Positions 1-7,790 of a DNA stretch of 24,678 nt are shown here, piece after piece (positions within the stretch are counted from its first letter, which is position 1; each line of letters opens with the position of its first letter). Origin of the DNA: Deltaproteobacteria bacterium (GTDB taxonomy: Bacteria > SAR324 > NAC60-12); the NCBI GenBank assembly GCA_003541985.1, contig DPLM01000153.1:1-24678 (forward strand). The letters are read 5' to 3'. The notes under the pieces are model-generated. The model did not search any database, was not told where the DNA came from, and saw nothing but the letters and a program-made list of their open reading frames with translations. The translations under genes were made by a program, and so were the position numbers.

Positions 1-288
1 ATTGTTGTCTCAACACATAATTTAGGGAGTGTTCCTCAATTTTGTAACGATGTAATGTTGATTAATAAAAAGTTACTTGCTTATGGTCCCATCGAAACTA
101 CCTTTACGCAAGAAAATTTGAAGCGTGCTTTTGGTAGCATGTTTCGGGAGCATCGATTATCTTCAATTATTAATACTAGCAAGAATAGTGAAGAGACCTT
201 TACTATTATTACAGATGACGAGCGTCCTGCAGTGTTTTATGAAAAGTATGGTGTAAACGAAATAAATAAATCTGGTAAAAAGTTGTGA
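1..288 (+). CDS. sitB: Metal ABC transporter ATP-binding protein, C-terminal part
   Basis: The reading frame is open from base 1 and ends at TGA 286-288, so only about the last 95 residues are present; the start lies left of the window. The first residues (VVSTHNLGSVPQFCNDV) carry the H-loop histidine (STHN) typical of ABC ATPases. They are followed by a family-style C-terminal segment (LLAYGPIETTFTQENL, then LKRAFG), as in SitB/YfeB/TroB proteins. Walker A, signature and Walker B motifs are outside the window. The stop overlaps the GTG start of the next gene (GTGA), which indicates translational coupling to its permease. The metal (Fe2+, Mn2+ or Zn2+) is inferred from the two SitC/SitD-like permeases that follow. 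The DNA is AT-rich compared with the rest of the window. Confidence 0.85.
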   Translation: MVVSTHNLGSVPQFCNDVMLINKKLLAYGPIETTFTQENLKRAFGSMFREHRLSSIINTSKNSEETFTIITDDERPAVFYEKYGVNEINKSGKKL

Positions 289-1127
289 TTGAGTATCTGT
301 TAGAGCCATTTTCATATGGTTTTATGGTTAAAGCCATATGGGCTTGTACTTTAGTTGGAGGATTATGTGCTTACTTATCTTGTTATCTTATATTAAAAGG
401 CTGGTCTTTAATCGGTGATGCATTAGCTCATGCAATTGTGCCTGGTGTAGCTTTCGCTTACCTTCTTAGTCTGCCATATTCTATAGGTTCATTCTTCGCA
501 GGATTCTTGGCTGTTCTTAGTATGATAGCAATCAAAATCTTCACAAAATTGCGCGAAGATACTGTTATTGGAATAATCTTTACATCTTTCCTTGCGCTTG
601 GGTTGGTCATAGCCTCTTTTAGTCCCGTCTCTGTAAATATTGAAGAGATTATTCTTGGAAATATACTTGGGATATCAGACCATGATATTCTTCAAGTAAT
701 TATCATTTCAATTGTATGTTTTACGGCCGTAACTTTGAAATGGAAGGATATTTTTCTGGTATTTTTCGATGAAAGTTATGCTGAAAGTATCGGTATAAAC
801 ATTGTTTATATGAAAATCCTTTTTTTTACTCTTTTGACCGCTTCTATTGTTGCAGCTCTTCAGGCAGTAGGTGCTGCTCTCGTGATAGCTTTAATAATAA
901 CACCTGGGTCAACAGCTTATCTCCTAACAGATAAATTTAATAAATTAATCATTCTATCTATATCGATTGGAATATGTACAAGTGGGATTGGCTCCTATTT
1001 AAGTTTTTTTCTTGATTTAAACCCTTCTGGATTGATCGTATGTTTACAGTCACTAATTTTTTTTATTACTTTTTGTTTCTCCCCAAAGTACGGGCAATTT
1101 AGTCGGTTTTACAAACTTAATAATTAA
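285..1127 (+). CDS. sitC: Iron/manganese ABC transporter permease, SitC/YfeC type
   Basis: This 280-residue inner-membrane permease belongs to the ABC-3 family of metal importers. The N-terminus (LLEPFSYGFMVKAIWACTLV) and the segment LKGWSLIGDALAHAIVPG are near-textbook for SitC/YfeC. Later landmarks are LREDTVIGIIFTS, EEIILGNILGI, LKWKDIFLVFFDESYAESIG, and ALQAVGAALVIALIITPGSTAYLLTD near the C-terminus. About eight hydrophobic segments are visible. It starts with GTG at 285, inside the stop of the ATPase gene (4-nt overlap), and a second permease follows after 28 nt, so the three are one operon. The substrate-binding protein (SitA) is not visible and may lie upstream. Base composition is AT-rich like the ATPase fragment, unlike the core genes from guaA onward. 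The exact metal cannot be decided from sequence. Confidence 0.9.
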   Translation: MIEYLLEPFSYGFMVKAIWACTLVGGLCAYLSCYLILKGWSLIGDALAHAIVPGVAFAYLLSLPYSIGSFFAGFLAVLSMIAIKIFTKLREDTVIGIIFTSFLALGLVIASFSPVSVNIEEIILGNILGISDHDILQVIIISIVCFTAVTLKWKDIFLVFFDESYAESIGINIVYMKILFFTLLTASIVAALQAVGAALVIALIITPGSTAYLLTDKFNKLIILSISIGICTSGIGSYLSFFLDLNPSGLIVCLQSLIFFITFCFSPKYGQFSRFYKLNN

Positions 1128-1155
1128 TCAGAAAATTTAAATAAATCTTTGTTTC

Positions 1156-1995
1156 ATGCACAATCTGATCGATTTTATATATGCCCCTTTGGCACATGAC
1201 TTTATGATTCGTGCCCTGTTGATGTCTTTCGTAATTGCAATTTCTTGTTCAATTTTTTCTTGTTTTCTTGTTCTTAAAGGTTGGTCACTGATGGGTGATG
1301 CGATATCCCATGCAGTCTTACCTGGTTTAGTACTAGCTGCTTTGCTTGGTTTGCCTCTAATAGTAGGTGCATTCATATCAGGCTTTTCGTGTGCTTTTCT
1401 AGTAGGATATGTAAAAAATAATTGCCGGCTGAAAGAAGATACAGTAATGGGCATCATCTTTACATTCATGTTTGCTGTTGGCTTGATCTTACTGACAAAG
1501 ATAGAAACTGAACTGCACTTAATGCATGTTTTATTTGGGAATATACTTGGAATTTTAGAAAAAGATTTAATGATTTCAACTATTATAGGATCTGTTTGCT
1601 CTTTTCTGTTAATTTTGAAGAAAAAAGATTTTTTTCTTTATTGCTTTGATCCTGTTTATGTAGGATCTATTGGTTTTCCAAAAAAAATATTTCATTATGC
1701 ACTTCTGATACTATTGTCTATGTCAATAGTCTCTTCGTTAAAAGCTGTTGGAATTGTACTTGTATTAGCAATGTTGATTACACCAGGTGCAACTGGGTAT
1801 CTAATTTGTCGAACTTTCAATTCTATGTTGATAGTAGCTGTTGGAATTTCTGTTTTCTCATGCTTAATCGGTACAATACTTAGTTTTCATTTTGATCTGT
1901 CGACGGCACCCTTGATTGTATTAATCCAAGCAAGCATATTTTTGTTTTCACTTCCCCTTAGGAATCTGTATGTAAAATTTCTTTGCGCACAATAA
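1156..1995 (+). CDS. sitD: Iron/manganese ABC transporter permease, SitD/YfeD type
   Basis: This second ABC-3 family permease (279 residues) presumably pairs with the preceding one to form the membrane pore. Landmarks are FLVLKGWSLMGDAISHAVLPG (here residue S replaces A of the SitC-type copy), LKEDTVMGIIF, HVLFGNILGI, SLKAVGIVLVLAMLITPGAT and SFHFDLSTAPLIVLIQ, which match the SitD/YfeD side of the family. It is strongly hydrophobic throughout. The ATG at 1156 has no good Shine-Dalgarno sequence in the short AT-rich gap, so expression may depend on coupling with the upstream gene. The codons are AT-rich, as in the neighbours to the left. An AT-rich perfect palindrome lies 13 nt after the stop codon, and the remains of an integrase begin about 80 nt further on. 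Confidence 0.9.
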   Translation: MHNLIDFIYAPLAHDFMIRALLMSFVIAISCSIFSCFLVLKGWSLMGDAISHAVLPGLVLAALLGLPLIVGAFISGFSCAFLVGYVKNNCRLKEDTVMGIIFTFMFAVGLILLTKIETELHLMHVLFGNILGILEKDLMISTIIGSVCSFLLILKKKDFFLYCFDPVYVGSIGFPKKIFHYALLILLSMSIVSSLKAVGIVLVLAMLITPGATGYLICRTFNSMLIVAVGISVFSCLIGTILSFHFDLSTAPLIVLIQASIFLFSLPLRNLYVKFLCAQ

Positions 1996-2008
1996 TAATA
2001 CTCTCTCA

Positions 2009-2022
2009 AATATGATCATATT
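2009..2022. repeat. 14-bp perfect palindrome after the metal importer operon
   Basis: AATATGATCATATT reads the same on both strands and sits 13 nt after the sitD stop. It could be a weak hairpin at the operon end, an operator-like site, or chance in AT-rich DNA. It has no strong GC stem or T-run, so a classical intrinsic terminator is not supported. Confidence 0.35.
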
Positions 2023-2074
2023 ACATTCTTCCGATAGTTTCATTTTACCTTAAATTTATAATGTTTCTGACCAG

Positions 2075-3310
2075 TTAAAGTTTTTCAATCATCATTAGCT
2101 CTCCTGCGATAGTCCCTGAGGCATTGGTCAGGCGGATCGCGTCATTCAAGTGATAGTAGGTGTGTTTGACTGCGCCATGCTTGTCCCAAACATTTCAGCG
2201 ATCTCGCTAAAGCTCAGTCTACTCATAATCCGCTGGTTGATCATAAAGTGTCTAAATCTGTAGAGCACAATGTCACGCGTGTCCCTATTTGGTATGCCAG
2301 CCAATTCCAACATTCGCTTGAAGTATTGCAGCAGGCTGCGCTTGGCGATTGGTTTGACCCCATTTACACTAAAAACAAGTACCCTGTTACTGTGACCAAC
2401 GGTTGCCTGACAACGCTCGAAATACCGTCAATTAAGGCAGAGGAAGACCCGGCTGGTGCATACCTCACTGGTCAGCCCGCACCCTGATATGGGCCAGTTT
2501 CACTGTTTTCTAGACTTGTCCCCGTGCTGCGCGATTTGCACCTCATCCCCCTCTTAATTACAGTTGTTCACCCAACCTCAGTCCGCTGTTGGCGTCAATC
2601 TCAACACATAGTTCTGCACGAGTTTGCGCTGTACTAGCTCTTCCCAGTTGATCTGCCTATTGGTTTTCGTACAGTAGCTGTGCATTGCCCGGTAGAGCTG
2701 CTGGTATTCATCGTTGGTTAAGGTTGCCCTGCGGATGGACTCATTGCCCCTGTTAATGCCTAGCAGTTTCTTAAACTGAAATTAATTAATCCGTGTTTCA
2801 CCACGCTTGAAGAGTCAACGCATGCAGGCTTTGATCGTGCTCTGCTCATGCTGCTGGTGAGATTCTTAGTCGTCCTACCAGATATGAGGTTATGCCGTTA
2901 CGATACTGGAAGTAGTTTTCGCAGTCCGTGCTGTCCAATCCCTTCAGCTTGGTATCCTTGCCGATAAACTCTAGCCAGTGCCTGAGCTGGCTGCTGATGA
3001 TGACGTAGCGATCACGCACGATCAGGCCCAGTTCCACATTACTGCTGCGTGACTCTAAGTATTGCTGCACACCTTCTTTGACAGTGAGACTGAAGTAGGT
3101 CTCTCCCTGCTGCTGGTTGGCGAAGATCTCAAAGTACATCTGCTTGGCGCGCTCGATCGCCGTATTTTCACTGCGCGTACGCAGGCTCTTACGGACATAC
3201 TTGCCTTCTCGCTCCAGCCACATCTAAAACTGCTAATACTCTTCACACGCGCTGATACGGGCATTGTCAAAGATTGCAATTTCACCTTTCTTAAGCTTCC
3301 TCAGCGGCAT
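2075..3310 (-). pseudogene. Decayed tyrosine recombinase / phage-type integrase
   Basis: The minus strand from ATG 3310 to a stop at 2075-2077 can be read as one integrase of about 412 residues, but only by changing frame several times and passing in-frame stops. The N-terminal arm-binding part reads MPLRKLKKGEIAIFDNAR, then two TAG stops (3233-3235, 3224-3226), then KYVRKSLRTRSENTAIERA and LRHWLEFIGKDTKLK. After a frameshift come EQSTIKACM, a TGA, LFKRGETRIN, a TAA, and RGNESIRRATLTNDEY. After another shift comes the catalytic-domain box ANSGLRLGEQL (first catalytic Arg). The most C-terminal blocks are AKRSLLQYFKRMLELAGIPN, LYRFRHFMINQRI and LSFSEIAEMFGTSMAQ. After a missing base, KHTYYHLNDAIRLT holds the expected catalytic tyrosine. 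No intact protein can be made. Composition is less AT-rich than the metal importer. It is most likely the integrase of a genomic island next to guaA. Confidence 0.85.
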
Positions 3311-3473
3311 ATTTTTCTGGTGAGTAATCGTACCAACTAGTAGTTACGCTAGTGTATAAGTTACTGTGTGATTGTAGGGAAAAGAGCCAATGAAAATAAT
3401 GGTCGAATCTGCAGTGTGTAGTTTTTGTGAAATCACTGAAATAGACAAAATCAGTATCTTAAACATAAAAAAA
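3311..3473. other. Gap between integrase remnant and guaA; candidate attachment region
   Basis: This 163-bp gap separates the integrase start codon from the guaA stop codon. No convincing gene is seen. A plus-strand reading frame from 3390 runs antisense into guaA and resembles nothing. The integrase promoter and the guaA-side attachment site would be expected here or in the last bases of guaA, if the island model holds. The matching direct repeat at the far island end would lie outside the window and I found no copy inside it. Confidence 0.3.
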
Positions 3474-5285
3474 CTACTCCCATCCAAACGTAGCAGGAGG
3501 CTTGTGAGTAATATCGAAGAACACAGAATCAATTCCATTCAGAGCGTAGAGTTGAGGCAAAAGTTTATGGAGAACCTGCCAGTCCACAGGGGCGAAGCGC
3601 GCAGTCATAACATCTTCGGAGATGACCGGACGTAGCACGATGCTGTCCTGGTAACCATCCTGAGAAATCGGCAGCAGGATCACCAGCAGTTGAAAGATAC
3701 GCTCTAGCCAGCCATGATTGGCCAAGGTTTCACTAACGTGAGCCTCAGCAGTACGTAGCAAGTCTAGACGAAGCTTGTCACAGAAGGCACAGCGGACCCG
3801 CCAGTTGGGGAGCTGATCTGTTGGTTGAAGAGGAAGATAGGCCACAACCCGATTGATCGCACGTACTTGGTTGGTTAGTCGAATCGAAGTATTCTCAAGC
3901 CACTCCCAGTCTGTTGGGCCTAGTAGCACAGCTGGCTCTGTGTAGGTTCGTTGATCTCCCTGTACACCTACGCTGCGTACTGGTAGTAGAGAAGCCTGAG
4001 TGGGTGCAAAATGTTGATGTAGTGTGTCTAGTGTGCTGTTGTATTCTTGTTGCAGGATTGTATCTTCATTGGAACAGAGGACGTTGATTGAAAGACCTGG
4101 TCCAGGAAACGGATGGCGCCAGACGATCTCTTTGGGCAGCCCCAACAGTTCCCCGACGCGTCGCACCTCATCCTTATAGAGCTCCTTGAGTGGCTCAACA
4201 ACTTGACCCTTGGCAATCAAATCCTGGATTGCATCGACTCGGTTATGATGAGACTTGATCACCTTGGCGTGTTCGGTGCCTCCGGATTCGATGATGTCTG
4301 GATAGAGTGTGCCTTGCCCGAGCAGCCATTCACACGGATTCAATTTTAATTCTTCCAGTAATTTTTCACGTACTGTCAAAAAGGTGTTGCCAACCTGGTG
4401 TCGTTTCCGTTGTGGGTCTACTTCACCGGTGATGGACTCCAGGAAAGTCTCGCTATAGTCTCTGCCAACCACATTGCCATAGCCGAACTGTTCATAGCGT
4501 TGGAGAATTTGCTCGGCCTCATTCAGGCGTAGAAAGCCATTATCGATGAAGAGCCCTAGTACCCTTTCTTTGCCTAGGGCTTCGTTTAACAAAGCAAAGG
4601 CAACTGAAGAGTCCACACCGCCACTGAGGAACATCAGCACATTGTGTTCGCCAACTTGTTGTTGGAGTTCAATCTTTGTCTGTTCAATAAAGCGCTCCAT
4701 GCTCCAACTAGTGTGTACCTTGCAGAGTTCTACGAAATTGCTGAGAATCTGAGAGCCTGCTAGAGTGTCAGTGACTTCTGGATGGAACTGCAGGGAAAAC
4801 AGCGGACGTTCCTGATGCTGCAGAGCGGCCAGGCTCCCTGAAATGGTTTCACCGATCACCTTAAAATCCTGTGGAAGCTCCGTGACGCTGTCCTGGTGGC
4901 TCATCCAGACCTGAGATTCATCTGCAACATCTTTCCATAAGGGAGAAAAGTTCAGCTGACGCAGAGAAGCTTTGCCGAATTCTCCCTGTCCTGTGTTGGC
5001 TACACGGCCACCAAAATACTTGGCTATCAATTGGTGGCCGTAGCAGATGCCAAGAATGGGTTGAGAGATGCTTAAAATTTCCGGATTGAATGCAGGCACG
5101 TCCCCGACAAAGACAGAAGCAGGTCCTCCGGAGAGGATGATGCCCTTGGCAGCCCTTAGGCTGTCTATGTCAATGGAAGGTGGAAAGATCTCGGTGTAAA
5201 CTCCTAGATGCCGGATTCGCTTGGCAATCAGGTGTGCGTACTGGCTCCCAAAATCGAGAACTGCCAGAAAGTCATCATTGGGCAT
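3474..5285 (-). CDS. guaA: GMP synthase (glutamine-hydrolysing), long form
   Basis: This enzyme converts XMP to GMP with ATP and glutamine, the last step of GMP synthesis. The class I glutamine amidotransferase domain has Cys81 in GICYGHQ and His168/Glu170 in LQFHPEVTDT. The ATP-pyrophosphatase domain has the PP-loop SGGVDSS at 221-227. Further landmarks are GQGTLYPDIIES (323-334), HPFPGPGL (391-398), LLPVRSVGVQGD and the C-terminal KPPATFGWE. At 603 residues it is longer than the common bacterial form (about 520). The extra segment, roughly residues 450-548, lies within the dimerisation domain, as in the human-type enzyme. ATG 5285 has a good upstream GAGGAAAGG. The gene is divergent from the Tat gene, and its 3' end abuts an integrase remnant but is intact. 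Confidence 0.97.
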   Translation of the reverse strand: MPNDDFLAVLDFGSQYAHLIAKRIRHLGVYTEIFPPSIDIDSLRAAKGIILSGGPASVFVGDVPAFNPEILSISQPILGICYGHQLIAKYFGGRVANTGQGEFGKASLRQLNFSPLWKDVADESQVWMSHQDSVTELPQDFKVIGETISGSLAALQHQERPLFSLQFHPEVTDTLAGSQILSNFVELCKVHTSWSMERFIEQTKIELQQQVGEHNVLMFLSGGVDSSVAFALLNEALGKERVLGLFIDNGFLRLNEAEQILQRYEQFGYGNVVGRDYSETFLESITGEVDPQRKRHQVGNTFLTVREKLLEELKLNPCEWLLGQGTLYPDIIESGGTEHAKVIKSHHNRVDAIQDLIAKGQVVEPLKELYKDEVRRVGELLGLPKEIVWRHPFPGPGLSINVLCSNEDTILQQEYNSTLDTLHQHFAPTQASLLPVRSVGVQGDQRTYTEPAVLLGPTDWEWLENTSIRLTNQVRAINRVVAYLPLQPTDQLPNWRVRCAFCDKLRLDLLRTAEAHVSETLANHGWLERIFQLLVILLPISQDGYQDSIVLRPVISEDVMTARFAPVDWQVLHKLLPQLYALNGIDSVFFDITHKPPATFGWE

Positions 5286-5352
5286 TTGCCTTTCCTCATT
5301 AAGCAGGATATAAATTTATGTCTTGTTAATAATCGTTTAGGAGGAGAATCTC

Positions 5353-5793
5353 ATGTTTGGCATCGGTCTGCCAGAATTAGTCATCATCGTTGTGATTGCG
5401 CTGATCTTCATTGGACCCAAGCAGCTTCCGGGAGTTATGCGCTCCGTGGGCAAGGGGCTCGTTGAAATCAAACGGGCTACCAACGATATTCGTCACACCG
5501 TACAGACCGAAATGGATACCATTGAGCGGGATCTCGAAGTGAAAGATATTAAGAAAGACTTTGAGAATAACTTCGGTGGAGTGGCCCACAAGTTCGGCTC
5601 ATTGAAGCTCTCTCAAATGAGTACCGGAGACAAGCTGGAAGCAGTGGCGAATGCGTTTGAGAAGGGGCAGGAGGACTTGGCTGCACGCAGGGAGAATGTA
5701 GCAGTTGCTGAAGCCAAGGAAACTGAGTCAACCGCTACCGCTAGTACAACAGATTCCACTGTTAGCAAAACAAACGGCACTGCCACAACCTAA
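5353..5793 (+). CDS. tatB: Sec-independent (Tat) translocase subunit, TatA/TatB family
   Basis: This is a 146-residue membrane component of the twin-arginine pathway, which exports folded proteins. The start MFGIGLPELVIIVVIALIF is the single N-terminal membrane helix, with Glu8. The hinge FIGPKQLP follows, then an amphipathic helix (MRSVGKGLVEIKRATNDIRH), a charged stretch and a Thr/Ser/Ala-rich tail. The MFGIG-PEL start and the length favour TatB, but GKGLVEIKRAT also suits TatA of one-component-like systems, so the subunit assignment is uncertain. A strong Shine-Dalgarno (TAGGAGGAG) precedes ATG 5353. No tatC is in the window. The gene is divergent from guaA (67-bp gap) and converges on the next gene with only 3 bp between stops. 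Confidence 0.88.
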   Translation: MFGIGLPELVIIVVIALIFIGPKQLPGVMRSVGKGLVEIKRATNDIRHTVQTEMDTIERDLEVKDIKKDFENNFGGVAHKFGSLKLSQMSTGDKLEAVANAFEKGQEDLAARRENVAVAEAKETESTATASTTDSTVSKTNGTATT

Positions 5794-5796
5794 TTA

Positions 5797-6825
5797 TCAG
5801 GAATCCTTACTTGTGGGAGTCTTCGTATCCGTGGACCGCCCGATCTGTGGTGCACCGTTGTGAGTCATTGTTTCTATCGGAAGGCTAACTTCTAACCCAA
5901 CGACTTGGTCCTCTTCCCGGCGTAAACTGATTCTGCCCCCATGAGCGTAGATAATCTTTCGCCCGATCAACAACTCCGGACTCCCATCCATCTCACTCAT
6001 TCGCTGTGCTAGATAATCTCCCCAATTTTTTGCCTTTGACAAGTCGGAGCCTGAATCAATCTTAACAGTGATCTGGATACGAGTATCTCGTTGCTGGCGT
6101 GGATTAGAGGTTTGTAGGAGCAACTGGAGCGGTTCCGTATTTGCTTGGCGTCGCACTTCCTGAAGCATTGCCAGCAAGGCTCGCCGGAATCCTGCTGGGT
6201 CCAGGCGCATCTCATCGGGAAGCCGAGTCGAGGCAAAGAGCCGTAGTGGGTGTCGACTCTGCTGCGTGTGCTGCCGGGCAACTCCTCGAAAGAATTTCAA
6301 TAGATTGACCGCTCTGCGTTCAGGCTGATAATCTTGATGGATCTCTTCTAGTTCCTGCTGCTGGGTATCGGTGTCATCCAGCATTTGCTTGGCCAGTTGA
6401 CGACAGTGCTCCAGGGCTTTGCGAACCTCTGGGTCGGGAATTCTCTCCAGCAGCTGACCGACTCGCTCCTCCAACTGAGAAGCTGGTTTACGCAGAGCAG
6501 AGAAGGTCTGTGGTAGAGATCGAGCATGGTAATTGACAGTTGCCTTTTCGGCCTGAAGATCCTGTAGTTGAGCTTCCTGTTTGGCTAGTTGGGCCCGCAA
6601 TTGTCGTGGGCTGGGTCTATTCGCTTGTTGACGTTGGCTTTCGTAATTGACCAGTTGCTGCCGCAGTGAGTTCAGCTTCTGATTCAACTCGTGGATGATC
6701 AGATCTGACTCGTCCGGCAAGGTCTGCGTAGACGCTTCGACTTGTAAAGCAAGCTGAGTTTGGGGTATAACTTTGTTTTCCGTACTCTTTTTCATCTGCA
6801 CCAGCGACTCCCGTTCTGAGGTCAT
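5797..6825 (-). CDS. Cytoplasmic coiled-coil protein with degenerate histidine-kinase-like ATPase domain
   Basis: This 342-residue protein has no membrane segment or signal peptide. Residues about 40-165 are Gln/Glu/Leu-rich and predicted coiled coil. Residues about 200-318 follow the layout of a GHKL (histidine kinase) ATPase domain. DPAGFRRALLAMLQEV (209-224) matches the N-box region, but Glu223 stands where the Mg2+-binding Asn is expected. KIDSGSD (256-261 region) resembles a broken G1 box. LLIGRKIIYAHGGRISLR (286-302) matches the end of the domain, but the GLGL G2 box is missing. No clear phospho-acceptor histidine motif is seen. It is probably non-catalytic, perhaps a scaffold or regulator, but its function is unknown. 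The start at 6825 is supported by AGGAGAGGTA just upstream. It is divergent from the membrane protein gene. Confidence 0.75.
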   Translation of the reverse strand: MTSERESLVQMKKSTENKVIPQTQLALQVEASTQTLPDESDLIIHELNQKLNSLRQQLVNYESQRQQANRPSPRQLRAQLAKQEAQLQDLQAEKATVNYHARSLPQTFSALRKPASQLEERVGQLLERIPDPEVRKALEHCRQLAKQMLDDTDTQQQELEEIHQDYQPERRAVNLLKFFRGVARQHTQQSRHPLRLFASTRLPDEMRLDPAGFRRALLAMLQEVRRQANTEPLQLLLQTSNPRQQRDTRIQITVKIDSGSDLSKAKNWGDYLAQRMSEMDGSPELLIGRKIIYAHGGRISLRREEDQVVGLEVSLPIETMTHNGAPQIGRSTDTKTPTSKDS

Positions 6826-6881
6826 TACCTCTCCTGTTGCTGCTTAACTGACAACATATTATTATTCGTAATGAATTGCGC

Positions 6882-7790
6882 ATGAGTCTCATACCTGCTG
6901 CCCCAACCCTTGGTTCGCTCTTTGTTCATAGTTGGCAGATCTATCGCGCTCATCTCTTTCCTTTGTTGGGACTGACCCTGGTGTTACTGATTCCAGCGCT
7001 ACTACTCAGCCTAAGCGGAGTAGATCAGGGAGAGAGTGTGGTTTTTTTCCTGCTGATGAGACTGTTGGAAGCAGGAGCAACCCTAGGACTGCTCTCTCTA
7101 CTGTTCACGGGTGTGTTTCCCACTGGGAATATTTTACGCCGTTTGGGCAGTCGCACCGTCTTGCGACCTCTGCATGTCGGAATCCTACAATACTTGCTGA
7201 CGATCCTTGGATTCTATGGATTGATGGCACCGACACCGCTGAACGTTGTATTAGTAACGCTCTGGCTCAGTAGTTTTGTTTTTCTGACCATTGCCCAGCC
7301 AGTCTGTGTTATCGAAGAGCTACGGGGGCTGCCTGCCTTGGTGCGTAGCTTCCAGCTAACTCGTAACCGGTTGAAGCGAGCTTTTGGTGTCGTTGTTGTC
7401 GCCATGATCCTGCAGTTATTGCTCTTCATCATTCTGCTCCAACTGTTCTTGCCGGAAATCAATTTCAGTGCCTTGTTGCAAACAGATCCAATGGCAGCGG
7501 ACGGAGAGAACCTCGTCAAGTTGTTGGGAAGTGCAGAAACCCAGGCTGCTTTGCGCTGGACACAGTACCTGACTGCATTGATTTTCTACCCCTACGCTTC
7601 GATTCTGACTGTACTATTATACTTTGATTTGGCCCGAGATGAGGCCGTTTGTAGCGAAGAAAGCTTACAAGCCCTAGCGATCCATCACTTTGAAATCCCA
7701 GCAGAATATTTCGAAGATCCGGAGAAGGAAGCAGAGGAGACCACCGATAAAGTGACAATTCGTGAGATCGGAACGGAAGACAAACAGTGA
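6882..7790 (+). CDS. Multi-pass inner-membrane protein of unknown function
   Basis: This is a protein of about 302 residues with roughly six hydrophobic segments: near residues 22-45, 53-78, 98-140 (two), 168-192 and 234-255. A hydrophilic acidic tail (IPAEYFEDPEKEAEE) ends it. The segments ALVRSFQLTRNRLKRAFGVV and FYPYASILTVLLYFDLARDE resemble bacterial membrane domains annotated as glycerophosphodiesterase-membrane-like, but I cannot assign an activity. I chose ATG 6882; an in-frame TTG lies two codons upstream and neither has a strong ribosome-binding site. The stop overlaps the GTG start of engB (GTGA), so the two are translationally coupled. Whether it is functionally linked to engB or to the divergent coiled-coil gene is not known. 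Confidence 0.8.
   Translation: MSLIPAAPTLGSLFVHSWQIYRAHLFPLLGLTLVLLIPALLLSLSGVDQGESVVFFLLMRLLEAGATLGLLSLLFTGVFPTGNILRRLGSRTVLRPLHVGILQYLLTILGFYGLMAPTPLNVVLVTLWLSSFVFLTIAQPVCVIEELRGLPALVRSFQLTRNRLKRAFGVVVVAMILQLLLFIILLQLFLPEINFSALLQTDPMAADGENLVKLLGSAETQAALRWTQYLTALIFYPYASILTVLLYFDLARDEAVCSEESLQALAIHHFEIPAEYFEDPEKEAEETTDKVTIREIGTEDKQ

Noticed and set aside
2248..2487. Plus-strand 79-codon open frame
   Set aside because: It lies antisense to the C-terminal half of the integrase pseudogene, whose own residues can be followed on the minus strand; the plus product resembles nothing.
3062..3340. Plus-strand and second minus-frame open frames over the integrase start
   Set aside because: They overlap the segment that clearly reads as integrase (KYVRKSLRTRSENTAIERA) in another frame.
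3390..3635. Plus-strand 81-codon open frame crossing the guaA end
   Set aside because: Half of it is antisense to conserved guaA codons, it matches no family I know, and its ribosome-binding site is poor.
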